From Pirellulaceae bacterium (GTDB lineage: Bacteria; Planctomycetota; Planctomycetia; Pirellulales; Pirellulaceae), in assembly GCA_024102795.1 (NCBI GenBank), contig JAGFJK010000430.1:1-64000 (forward strand): a DNA stretch of 64,000 nt. The letters run 5' to 3'. The notes under the pieces are model-generated. The model was not told the origin of the DNA. It did no database searches and worked only from the letters and a program-made list of their open reading frames with translations. A program made the position numbers and the translations under genes. Shown piece by piece: positions 1-12,600 of this stretch; position 1 is the first letter of the stretch, and every line of letters begins with the position of its first letter.

Positions 1-224
1 GGGTTGCGGCCGGCCTGATCGGACCACTGCCCGCGGCCCCGCCGGCGGCTCCGCTGGCCGCGCCGCGACCAAGAGACATCGGGCAGGGTGTGAGCCGACC
101 AGTGAACGTGGCGTTCGACCAGCGGTCCAGCGATCCGCTTGCCGACGCCCGCGACCTGTTGGAATTGGCAATTGACGAGATTGCCACCGACGTCGGACTG
201 CGCTGGCAGTCAAGCCAACGGTAA
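1..224 (+). CDS. C-terminal end of a large LEPR-XLL/dockerin-type surface protein (5' end outside window)
   Basis: An open frame enters from the left edge (codons in phase with position 3) and stops at TAA 222-224, giving about 73 residues. The first part is Ala/Pro-rich low complexity. The last part is an acidic amphipathic stretch, DLLELAIDEIATDVGLRW, followed by QSSQR. The ending IATDVGLRW matches in pattern the ends of two complete surface proteins in this window (LADDVTRAW and LAADVAGAW), so I read it as the tail of another secreted protein of the same class. The body, any dockerin and the start lie outside the window. What I see is the frame and the motif; membership of the surface-protein class is inferred. 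It is on the same strand as the giant gene that follows 400 bp downstream. Confidence 0.6.
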   Translation, partial: VAAGLIGPLPAAPPAAPLAAPRPRDIGQGVSRPVNVAFDQRSSDPLADARDLLELAIDEIATDVGLRWQSSQR

Positions 225-627
225 TCGCGCCGTACGGCTGGCGCGAGCAATCACGCGGGAAGAACATTCCGGCCCTGGGGGCGCCGTTGGTCGGGCATGG
301 CGGCCCGTCCTTCGGCGGTCATTTCAACCTGGTCAGTCCGTTTCCAGGAAAAGGACACCTCCCGACTTGCTTACCGCGAAGCCTCCACCTCTGGAGGGGG
401 TTCGTCGCGAGATCCCTGCGCGAAAAGTGCACCCAATTTATTTGGTTTTGGGAAATTTTGAAAGCCCGTTGATTGCAAGTAACCCGCATTTCTCGTACTA
501 TCGCTATCCTAACCGGTCACTCAGAACGTATTCATCTCCCCTATATTGCTCAATCGTCCAGCGGCGCGCGTGGACCGTTGTCAGTCCGAAGCACTTTGCA
601 CCTCCTCCAGTGAGTTGAAATCGAACG
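225..627 (+). other. Intergenic region upstream of the 22.8-kb gene
   Basis: This 403-bp gap lies between the stop of the partial surface gene and the ATG at 628. Positions about 430-510 are clearly more AT-rich than the surroundings and carry the best promoter-like match (473-501). I see no convincing gene here; frames crossing it have no ribosome-binding site or family resemblance. Nothing resembling a strong terminator with a T-run follows the upstream gene. Confidence 0.5.
473..501 (+). promoter_or_regulatory. Putative sigma70-type promoter for the giant surface gene
   Basis: TTGCAA (473-478) and TACTAT (496-501) are separated by exactly 17 bp, in a locally AT-rich stretch 127 bp before the ATG. 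The match to housekeeping-type boxes is good, but planctomycete promoters are poorly characterised, so this is a prediction. Confidence 0.4.
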
Positions 628-3600
628 ATGGCACACCACGAAATGAACACCGGCAACTGGCTTCTTGGCTTCGTGCGTTCTCCCCAGCGCCGCAAGGATC
701 GCGAGGCCCGGCGGCAACGGCAGCAGCGCCGGCGGATGTTCCAGGGTTTCGAATCGCTCGAGGAACGCCGGTTGCTGGCCACATTGTCCTTCGACACCAA
801 CAGTAACACCCTGATCTATCGCGATACGCTGGGCGAAGTGAACAACGTCCAGTACACGTTCAATGACTTGGGCAGCACGAAGGAATTCACGTTTACGGAC
901 ACGGCGCTGATCATCAACAGTACGGGCTGCGGTGCGCCGGCCGGGACAACGATCATTTGCAGTACGCTGCCGCAGACGGCCGCGGTGCGGTTCGAACTGG
1001 GCACCAACAACGACACGCTGATCCTGAACGCCTCGCGGATCGCCGGCGGCAACGCGGGGGCCGAAGACATCGCCATCGCGCCGGCCGGAGCGGGACAGCG
1101 CGTGACGGGCTTTGATCCCGGAGTGCCCGTCGACATCACGGGCACCGAAATCATCCGCTTCGTGGGCAACGGCAACGACGACAGCCTGACCGTGAATCCG
1201 GGTTCGGGCAACGACACGGTCCGCATCCAGAATGCCAATCCCAACACGGACGTCGTGCAGTCCAGCAGCCTGCCGAACATCGAGTTCACCGGGATGGCGG
1301 CGTTCGAGTTGAATGCCAACGCGGGCGCCGGCAATGGCAGCGACACGATCACGATCGAGACTCGCGACCTGGAGGGAGCCACCGCCTCGAACTACACCGT
1401 CGCCACGGACGCCAGCGACACGCTGATCATCGAGGGCCAGGGGTCGAACGACGCCTACAACCTGGACGATCCGGACGGCTTGGGACCTCAGGCGGCTCGC
1501 ATCATCGACTTCAACGGCAACAACGTGCAGGTGACGGTCGTATCGGACGACGTGGGGCTGGTGCGGTTCGACACGCTGGGTGGGGCCGACAGCCTGGACG
1601 TGGACGTCACGAACACGAACCTGCTGGTGGAGTACAACGGCGGGGCGGGCACCACCGACTCGCTGTTCGTGTTTGGCTCCGGGGTCACCAACCAGTCGTA
1701 CACCGTGGGCCCGGCCGTCGATGAGGGAACGCTGGAGTTTGACGGCCTTACGTTCATCACCTTCACGGGCCTCGAGCCGATTCTGGACCTGGTGACGGCG
1801 ACGAACCTGACGGTTAACGCCACCGGAGCGGGCAACGCCATCTCTTACACGAACCTGGGCGCCGACGGCGTGGTGGCGGTGGACGCGTTCGAGACGCTGC
1901 AGTTCAACAACAAGAAGCACCTGACGTTGAACGGGCTGGGTGGCGTGGACACCTTCTCGATCGGCACGGCCGCGGGACTCGATCCCGACGGATCGATTAC
2001 CGTCAACAGTGGCGATGCCGCCGACTCGGTGTTGATCAACGCCACGACGGCTCAGGATCCGATCCACGTCGACAACCTCGACCTGTTCTCCGCCCGCATC
2101 CTGGGCGCTCAGCCCGTGCCGATCCAGGTCGTGGCAACCGAAACGCTGACGATCGATGGCCAGACGGACAACGACGCCCTGACCGTGCACGGCACGAATA
2201 CCGACGACACAGCCACGGTCACGCCTGGACTACCGGTCGACTCCGGCGTGATCCAGGTCAACTCGCTGCTGGCGGTGAACTACCGCGGGATCGGCACGGG
2301 CGGCACGCTGACCTTCGCCGGCAATGAAGGTTCGAACGACCGCCTGGTCTACAACGGCACCGCGCTGCTCGACTCGTTCAATATCTCGGCCACCACCGGC
2401 TCGGTCGATCTGGTCAATGCGTTCGGAGTCTATCCGCAACTGCAGCAGATCGGTGTCGAGCGGCTGGACATCGCGGCGGGCGGCGACAGCGACCAGTTCA
2501 CGGTCAACGCCAACCAGCCCTACACCCGCATTCAGTTGGACGGCGGCGTCGGCGCTGACAGCGTGACCCTGAACGGCAACAGCCTGAACAACGCGGTGGT
2601 CGACTTCAGCGGTTCGCCGGCCACGGTGGCCGGAGCCGGTCTGGGAGTGGTCGCGCTGCCCGGAGTGGAAATCGCCACCGTCAACAACACGAATTCGGGC
2701 GTGATCATCAACGGTGGCAGCACGATCAACGTGCTTCCCACGTCGACGAACGCGGCCCGCGTTGTCGTAGACGGAGGCATCCCCGAAGTCCGCCTCACGG
2801 CCACGTCGCTGGCCATCGACGGGCTGGGTGGCAACGACACGCTGACGGTTTCCGGCACGCCGGGCAACGATATCGCGCTGGTCACGCCCGGCGCCTCGAC
2901 CGATGCCGGATCGATCGCCGTCAACGATCTCCTGCCCGTGGACTTTCGGAACCTGGGGGCCGGCGGCGCGCTGGTGTTCGCGGCCGGCGCCGGAACGGAC
3001 GAACTGGTTTACCACGCCACCGCCGGCGACGACGCTTTCCTGGTTGCTTCCACTGGCGACGTAACGCTGGTCAGTCCGCTGGGGATGCACCTGATCGTGC
3101 GCGAAACGGACGTCGAGGATCTGAGCCTGAACGGTCTGGACGGCGACGATGCCTTCACGGTCAACCCCGGCCACGGCTATCGCAGTGTGAATCTGTCGGG
3201 CGGCACTCCCGACGCGGGTTCCGACAGCGCGACTCTGAATGGCGACGGCACTCCCGTGACTGCCACCCTGGGCATCTCGCCCGCGACGGTCGCTGGCGGC
3301 GGCCTGGGTGTCGTGTCGCTGACCGGCGTCGAAACGGCCGCGGTCAACAACGTGGCGGGCCCGGTCAACGTCAACGGCGGCCCATCGGCCGACCGCTTCG
3401 ACGTCACTCCGCTGGACTTCGATTCGGCCCGCGTCCAGGCCAACGGCGCGTCGCCCGTCGTCACCGCCAACACGTTCGGTCCCCTGGCGATCAGCGCCGC
3501 CGGCAGCACGAACAATACGCTGGCCGTTCACTTGAGCACCGCCAGCGAGACGGTCACGGTGGACGACAACGAAGTGACCGTGACCGCCGGCGCCGTGTTG

Positions 3601-6600
3601 AAGCAAATCCTGTACAGCAACACAAACGTCGCCGCGTTGGCCGTGTACGGTAACGAAGGCAACGATACCTTCAACTTCACGCCCAGCGTTAACTCGCCCG
3701 AGATCCTGATCGACGGCGGCGACCCGATCGGCGTGGTGGGCGACACGCTGAACCTGTTGGCTATCGGGCCGGTCACCTTCGCTCCCGGTCCGGAAAGCGA
3801 TGAAGGCGGATTCCAGACTCCCGGTGTGGCCGAGGTCAGCTTCGACCACATTGAGCGGGTGAACATCGACCTGACCAATGCGGGCGGCATCGTGACCGTG
3901 TGCGGCACGGGCGACGACGACCAGATCACCGCGGCGGGCGTGGCGCCGAACACCGTCAACGTGCAAGTCAACGACGGGCCGCTGATGCAGTACGCGGGCG
4001 TCAACACGCTGAACCTGCAAGGCAAGAACGGCGACGACGATATCGATATCGACCTGATCGCCAATCTGGGCGTGAACTTCAACGTGGACGGCGGCCTGCC
4101 TACCGTGGATGGCGACACGCTGACGATCACGGGCACGGACGCCGCGGACACGGCCTCCTGGGTCCCCTCGGGTCCCGACGGCGGCACGATGATTGCCGTG
4201 GCGACCTTGATCAGCGTGACCACTACCGAAACCGTGGTCTACGACGGCCGCGACGGCGGCGACTCGTTGGGCATCGTCGGCACGCCGCAGGACGACAACT
4301 ACGCCTATAGCCCGGCTGGCGTCGGCACCGGCAGCATGACCAGCGACGGGGCTCCCGCGTTCAGCTTCCTGGGAGTGGACGACTTGACGGTCAGCGGCGG
4401 AGCGGGCGGCTTTGACCGGCTGGCGATCACCACTACCGAGGCGGCCGACATCGTGACCTCCGACGCGGACACGGTGATGCTGGCGGGCGGCGGCAACGCC
4501 ACGCTGGTCGGGGGCATAGATCGGGTGGAACTCCACACCCTGGGCGGCGGCGACCTGGTCGACCTGGACCTGCAGCTTGCTGGCGTGGAGAAGTTCATCG
4601 ACGCGGGCGATGGCAACGACCTGGTCGACCTGTCCGGTTCCATCGACGCCACGATACTGGGCGGCTCCGGCGACGACATTTTGATTGGCAGCCCGCTGGC
4701 CGACCTGATCATCGGCGGCGACGGCGACGACAATTTGCAGGGCGGCGCGGGAAGTGATCGGCTCGAGGGTGGCAGCGGCAGGGATTTCATCCAAGGAGGT
4801 ACCGGAACGGATGAAATCTTTGGCGGTGATGACGCTGACGAAATCACCTGGAACAACGGCGACGGTGACGATACGGTCGAGGGTGGGCAGGGGAACGACC
4901 TGCTGATCGTGAATGGGGACGTCGCCCTCGGCGAAAATTTTGTCCTCCGCCCGCTGTTCAACCCGCCACCCACCGGACCACGCGTGGTCCTGGAACGCAC
5001 CAACCTCACGCCCTTCCAACTGAACACGGACGACATCGAGGCGTTCGAGATCCAGGCGGGTGGCGGAGCCGACACGCTGATCGTGCAGGACCTGTTCGAA
5101 ACGGACGCGCGAACGGTCTTCTACGTGGCGGGCGTCGGGGCCGATGCCGACTCGCTGGTTGTCCATGCACGCAACACGGACGACGCGCTGCACCTAAACA
5201 ACACGGCGGGCATACTGACCGTCGAGGGCCTGACCTATGACGTGGCGATGGGCAACGGCAACGCAGCCAACGGCGACATGGTCACGATCAACGGCAACGA
5301 TGGGAACGACACCATCGAGGCCGGGCCGGGCACGGAACTCCTGGCGCTCCTCACGTTCAACGGCGGCGCCGGGAACGATACGCTGCTGGGCTCGGCCGGC
5401 AACGACGCGCTCAACGGCGGAGACGGCGAAGACACCATCAGCGGCAACGGTGGCATCGATTCGGTGCATGGCGGAGCCGGTGGCGACACCATCTGGATTC
5501 CCGGCACCAGCGGCAACGACGGCGTGGGTCTGATCATGACCGGAGCGGGCGGGCTGGTGACCAACGTCAACGGCGTCGTGACGACCTACATCGCGCCGGG
5601 AGCCGGGCCGATCGCCAACGCCTCGATCGCCGAAATCCGGTTCAACGGCCTGGCGGGCGACGACCTGATGACCGTGGACGGGTCGGTGGGTCTGGTCCCC
5701 ATCCCGATCACCTATCATGGCGAAGTGGGCAACGACCGCCTGACCGTGCTCAACAGCCAGGCCGTCACCGCCACGTACAACGTGGGGCCCGACGTCGGCG
5801 CGGGCCAGTTGATCCACTCGGCGGGCAACATCACGCAGACGATCAACTTCACCGGCCTGGAACCCGTTGTGGACCTCGCGCCCGGCACGCTGACGGTCAA
5901 CGCCACGGACGCCGACAATGCGGTGAACTACAGCCAGAGCGAACTGAATGCGACGATCGGTCGCGTGGCGGTGGACGGCTTCGAGTCGATTCACTTCAGC
6001 AACAAGACCACGCTCACGATCAATGCCGGCGCCGGCAGCGACGCGATCAACCTGAATAACCCCTCCATTCCCACGGGCCTGACCGGGATCACGGTCAACG
6101 GCGGCGATCCCACGGCCGGTAGCGACACGGTGGTCGTCAATGGCACCACCGGCATGGACACGATCAACGTGGGTTCGCTGACCAGCCAGGGCGCCGTCGT
6201 CACCGGCGCGCAACCGGTCCCCGTGACCATCGCCACCAGCGAGCGGCTGGTGATCAACGGGCAGGGTGGCAGTGACGATCTGACGGTGACCTCACCCGCG
6301 GGTGGATCGGAGATCAGTTTCAGGCCCGGAGCCACGGCCGACGCGGGTAGCGTCACGCACTTGGGCTTCAGCGCAAATTCCACGCTGCTGCCGCTGGATT
6401 ATCACGGTCTGGGCGAACTCGGCAGCCTGACCTTTGACGTGGCCGGCGGTGGCCGATCCAGCGGTTTGGATGTCCACGGCACCAGTGCCGACGACTTTTT
6501 CGGCGTCTCAGACACCCCCGACGGCTCGGTTCAAGTCATCAAGCCAGGATTCGGCGTTCCGGTCACGGTTCCCATTAGCACAACCGGAGTGGTCTACCTG

Positions 6601-9600
6601 AGGCTGCTCGGCCTGGATGGCGACGACACGTTCAGCGTTCCGGGCAACCATCCCATTCCGTTCGGCATCGAGGTCCAGGGCGGCAATCCGGGCAGCGGCA
6701 GCGACACGCTCGAATTCATCAGTATCGGCTCCACGACGGTCGACCTGGCGAACTCCGAAATTACGGACGCCGCCGGCGTCGGTTCACCAACCGCCAGCTA
6801 TTCCGGCATCGAGACGGTGGACTTGTTTACGGTCGGCGACGTCGCCGTCAACCTGACCGTGCTGGGCAGCGACGACGACGACCGCGTGGAGGTGACTCCG
6901 CTGGGACCCAACAGCGGCACGCTCCGCGCCAACGGAGCCAACCCGGTGGTCAATTTCTTCAATGCGGCCACCTTCACCGTCGACACGCTGGACGGTTCCG
7001 ATACGCTGGCGGTCACCGCCACGGCCGGGGCCGACGCGATTTCAGTCAACAACTCCACTGCGGTTCCCACTGTTACCGTTGTGGGGCGCGAAGCGGTCAA
7101 TCATGCCAACGTCGAAGCCGTTGAAGTCTACGCGCTGCAAGGCGCTGACACGATCACCGTCACACCCGGCGCGGCCAACGACATTCCCGTGTTCATCGAC
7201 GGCGGCGATCCGATCGGCGTGGCGCCCGGCGACACCCTGATCGTGACCGCCAACACGTCGCTGGTCCACACGGCCGGCCCGGAAAACGACGAAGGCGGCA
7301 TCGTGGCCGACGGGTTCGAGCCGGTCAGCTTCGACCACATCGAATCGATCGTGGTCTCGGATCCTGGTGGCAACGACCTGGATGTTACCGTCTGCGGCAC
7401 GGGCGACGACGACCAGATCACCGCTCAAGGACAGGCTCCCAACGAAGTCGCCGTGCAAGTGAACGATGGCCCGATCATCACCTACAGCGGTGTGGCCACG
7501 CTGACCTTGGAAGGCAAGAACGGCGATGACGAATTCGATATCGATATCAACGTGCCCAACCTGGGTGTGGTGTTCACGGTTGACGGCGGCCTGCCCAACG
7601 CCAGCGATACGTTGACCGTCACTGGAATCGACGACGACGCTGCGGACACCGTGACCTGGGTTCCCTCCACGGCCGATAGCGGCCAACTGAACGTCGTGGG
7701 CAACCCGATCAATGTTGTCGAAACCGAACACGTGATCTACGACGGCGAGTCGGACGGCGATACCGTGCAGGTAATCGGCTCCGGCACGTTCACGCACACG
7801 CCCAGCGCGGCGTTTGACTTCGGCGCGATGCAACTGCGCAGCGGCAACCAGACCATGCTGGGCATCGCCTACGAGAACCTGGGCGCGGGTGCGGTTACCG
7901 CCTTTGGCCTGGGACTGAGCGATACGCTGGTGGCCGAGGGGACGGCGGGCGAGGATTCCATCAACGTCGCGGCGACCACCGGCACCGTGGTGCTGACGAC
8001 CAGCGTCGGCGCTCACGTGCCGCTGCAGCAAGTGCTGATCGAGTTCCTGGAAGTCAACACGCTGGACGGCGATGACCAGATCACGGTGAACGTCCCGCAG
8101 CCCTATCAGTCGGTCATCGTCAACGGTGGCAGTCCCGGGAACAGCGACGTGCTGACGATTCAGGACGAACTGGGCGCCGACGACGAGTTCGAGGTGAATC
8201 CGGGCTTCCATCCGGGCACCGGCACGGTCGACATCAACACGGGCGCCACGCTGGTGCCGTTCACCGGCATCGAACACGTGCTGCTGCTGGCTTCGAATAA
8301 CCAGGACACGCTGACGATCAACGACGACCTGGCGGACAACCACTGGACCGTCAGCGCGGGCCCGGTGTTCGGCGATCGCGTGCAGATCGACAATCGCGAG
8401 TCGTACGATTATGACGGCTTCGATTCGGTGGAGCTGGTGAACAATTTCGGCACCGATACGTTCCAGGTGCATCCGACCGACTTGGACGGTTCGCTCAGCC
8501 TGTTGATTACGGGCGCCGGCAGCGACGCCTTGGTAGCGGTCGGCACGCCCAGTGGGGATCTGTTGAGTGTTGCTCCGGGACTGGGGACCGAAGGCACGGC
8601 CGTGGTCAACGGCGTTCCGGTGGACTTCAATTCGATCGCGTCGGTCGTGCTGCAAGGCGGCAATGGCAACGATCTGTTCGAAGTGACGCCGTCGATCAAC
8701 TACCAGGTGTTCGTGGATGGCGGCAATCCGGTCGGCACGACGGGCGACACGCTGCTGCTGACGGCCAACAGCTTGTCGATTTTCACGCCCGGTCCGGAAG
8801 CCGACTCGGGCGGCTTCGAGATTGACGGTCTGCTGCCGGTCACCTACGACCAGGTCGAAAGCATCGCGGTTAGCGATCCGGTTGGCGACAACCTGGTGGC
8901 GGTCGTCATGGGCACGCAGGGCGACGACGACATCACGGCCGTCGGGCTGGCTCCGAACGGCATGAACGTGACTGTCAACGACGGCGCGGTGGTCACGTAC
9001 CTGGGACTGGCGGACCTGACGCTGCAAGGCAAGAATGGCGACGACGACATCGACATCGACGTCAACGTGCCCAATCTGGGCGTGCGGATCACCGTCGACG
9101 GCGGCCTGCCCAACGCCAGCGACACGTTGACCGTCGCCGGTGTTACCAATGACGCGGCCGACACCGTGACCTGGGTTCCCGGCACGGCCAACAGCGGCGT
9201 GCTGACCGTGGCCGGCCAGACCATCCACGTCGTGGAAACCGAACATCTGATTTACGACGGCGAGTCGGCCGGCGACACGGTGCAAGTGATCGGCTCCGGC
9301 ACGTTCACGCACACGCCCGGCGCGGCTTTCGACTTCGGCCGGATGGAGCTGCGCAGCGGCAACGAGACCATGCTGGGTATCGCCTACGAGAATCTGGGCG
9401 CCGGTGCGGTCACCGCCTTCGGCCTGGGACTGAACGATACGCTGGTGGCCGAGGGGACGGCGAGCGAGGATTCCATCGACGTCGCGGCGACCACCGGCAC
9501 CGTGGTGCTGACGACCAGCGTCGGCGCTCACGTGCCCCTGCAACAGATCCTGGTCGAAAACCTGGTCATCGACGCCCTGGACGGCGACGACCAGATCACG

Positions 9601-12600
9601 CTGAACGTCCCGCAGCCCTATCAGTCGATCACGGTCAACGGCGGCAGTCCTGGGAACAGCGACGTGCTGACGGTCAACGACCAACTGGGCGCGAACGACG
9701 GCTTTGAGGTGACGCCCGGCTTCAGTCCCGGCACCGGCACCGTCAACATCAACACGGGCGCCACGCTGGTGCCGTTCACCGGCATCGAGCATGTGCTGCT
9801 GCTGGCGTCCAGCGACCAGGACATGCTGACGATCAACGACGACCTGGCCGACAACCACTGGACCGTGGCCGCCGGACCGGTGTTCGGCGATCGCGTGCAG
9901 ATCGACAACCGCGAATCGTACGACTACTCCGGCTTCGATTCCGTGGAGCTGGTGAATAATTTCGGCACCGACACGTTCGAGGTGCATCCGACCACCCTGG
10001 TCGGATCGCTCAACCTGTTGGTCACGGGCGGCGGCAGCGACGCTTTGGTAGCGGTCGGCACGCCCAGCGGGGATCTGTTGAGTGTTGCTCCGGGACTGGG
10101 GACCGAAGGCACGGCCGTGGTTAACGGCGTTCCGGTGGACTTCAATTCGATCGCGTCGGTCGTGCTGCAAGGCGGCAACGGCAACGACCTGTTCGACGTG
10201 ACGCCGTCGCTCAACTACCAGGTGTTCGTGGACGGCGGCAATCCGGTTGGCACCACGGGCGACACGCTGTTGCTGACGGCCGACAACTTGTCGATCTTCA
10301 CTCCAGGACCGGAAAGCGACTCGGGCGGCTTCGAGATCGACGGCCTGTTGCCGGTTACTTACGACCATATCGAAAGCATCGCGGTCAGCGATCCAGGCGG
10401 CAACAATCTGGTGGCGGTCGTCATGGGCACACAGGGCGACGACGACATCACGGCCGTCGGCCTGGCTCCGAACGCCATGAACGTGACCGTCAACGACGGC
10501 GCGGTGGTCACGTACCTTGGTCTGGCGGACCTGACGCTGCAAGGCAAGAACGGCGACGACGACATCGACATCGACGTCAACGTGCAGGGGCTGGGCGTGC
10601 GGATCACGGCCGATGGCGGGCTGCCGAGCACCGATCCCGATGTGGTGACGGTCACGGGCGTGGCGGGCCCCTTGGATCTGGCGGTCTGGACGCCCGCGAG
10701 CGAGGACGACGGTTTGCTGACGCTGGCTGGTATCGCGATCAACATCGTGGATGTGGAACGGCTGATTCTCGACGGCCAGAACGACTCGGAAGTTCTGACC
10801 GTCGCGGGTGGACCTGGCGGCGACCGCTTCGCCCACACTCCAGGAGCGGCCGTGGACGCGGGCAGCGTCTCGATCGAAAACGCCACTTCGACGCTGCTGG
10901 GGATCGATTACGTCACGCTCGGTCCGGGTGGCCTGGTGGTGATCGACGGCAACGGCGGCAGCGACACCCTGGCGGTTCGCGGCACGAGCGGATCCGACAC
11001 CATGAACGTCGGTTTCACGGCTCGCGACCAGGCGGTGATCGACGTGCGAACGTCGCAAGGCAACCATGTCGATCTGGTCAGCGACCAGGTCGAGAATTAC
11101 GAGCTGCATACGTTCGAGGGCGACGACAACGTCAACCTGCAAGCCACGATCGACATGAGCGGCACGTTCACGGTGAACGCCGGTGGTCCTGGCGGCGGCA
11201 GCGATACGTTGAATCTGGTCGGCGCCGCGGGAATCGTCGAAAGCGTGCAGATTCGCCCCGCCGCTTCCGCCAGCGACGACCAGGAGATCCTGGGCCTGTC
11301 GTCGCCCAATCCGATTATTGCTACCGGCCTGGAGTTGATCACGTTCGAAGGCGTCAACGACCTGGACACGTTGACTGTCAATCCCGGCAGTGGTGACAAC
11401 GCGGTCCGAGTGGAACGGGGTTCGGGCGCCGACCTGGTCACCTCGGACAGCCTGCCGGCGATCGAATTCCGCAATGTGAACACATTTGTCGTCAACGCCG
11501 ACGCCACGGCCGGGCAGAGCGGAGCGGACGTCGTGACGTTCGTGACCCGCGGCCTGATTGGAGCGGTTCCGGCCAACTACCAGCTTGTGGCGGACGAGTC
11601 CGACACGCTGGTGATCGAGGGCGTGGACGGCGCGGGCGACGATTACACGTTGACCAATCCGATCGGCCTGCCGTCGGTCCGCGTCCGCGACAACGCGGCG
11701 GCGCCCGACGTCCTGGTGACCGAGACCTCGGGCAACCTCGGCCGGTTGCAGGTCAATACCCTGGGCGGGGACGACCGCGTGCTGGTCGATGTCAACGTCG
11801 GCAGCGGCTCGGACTTGATCGCCGTGCCGATCACCTACGACGGCGGAGGCAACTCGGACCTGCTGACCATCAGCGGCACTCCGGCCGTGCAGGTGCTGAC
11901 GGTCGATTACCGTCCCGGCCCGGCAGTCACCGAAGGGCGTTTGACGTACAACACCAGCGCCATGATCATCGACTTCAACAACCTGGAGCCGGTGATCGAC
12001 CTGGTACCCGCCGTGAACTTCATCGTCAACGGCACCAACGCGCCGAACGCGATCACGTATGACGACGCGGGCGCTAACGGGCTGGTGACGGTCGATGCCT
12101 ACGAATCGATTCAGTTCAGCAACAAGACGATTCTCACGCTGAACGGGCACGACGGCGATGATTCCATCACGCTCAACGGCGGCGTCCTGCCGGCCGGGCT
12201 GGCCCAGATCGTGGTCAACGGCGGCAACTCCACCCACGGCGATACGCTGCGCGTGGTGGACAACAACGCGGGGCCGGATGTCGTGGTCAGTTCGCTGTCG
12301 TCGGACGGGGCGTCGATCACGGGCGCGCAGTTCGCGCCGGTCATTGCGGACACGGTCGAACGGATCTCGATTGACGGTGCCAGTTCGGGCGACCTGCTGA
12401 CCGTCAATACTCCGGCGGGCAGCCACACGATCACGTACACGCCTGGCCCAACTCCCGATTCAGGCGACATCCGCGTCGACAATTTCGTGCCGCTGCACTT
12501 CGAGACGCTGGATGCCGGCGCCGTCAACTTTACCAACACGGGCGGCGGTCGCTCGGACGTTCTGGTCCACCGCGGTTCGGACGTGGACGACCAGTTCCTC

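Noticed and set aside
139-618. Plus-strand frame before the first giant gene
   Set aside because: It overlaps the partial surface-protein tail in another frame, lacks a ribosome-binding site and covers the promoter-like region. The translation has no family character.
7513-10542. Repeat region considered as a CRISPR array or insertion sequence
   Set aside because: Units are 1515 bp, stay in one reading frame and contain no spacers, transposase or terminal inverted repeats. They are protein-coding modules. No CRISPR array or insertion sequence was seen anywhere in the window.
7042-12426. Very long open frames on the minus strand opposite the first giant gene (also 550-2190, 2230-5193, 15244-17400, 18661-21825)
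   Set aside because: The translations are rich in Arg, His, Val and Asp/Gln and mirror the repeats of the plus-strand gene. They have no ribosome-binding sites or recognisable domains. They arise because GC-rich, Asp/Gly/Thr-coding repeats lack stops in the antisense frame.
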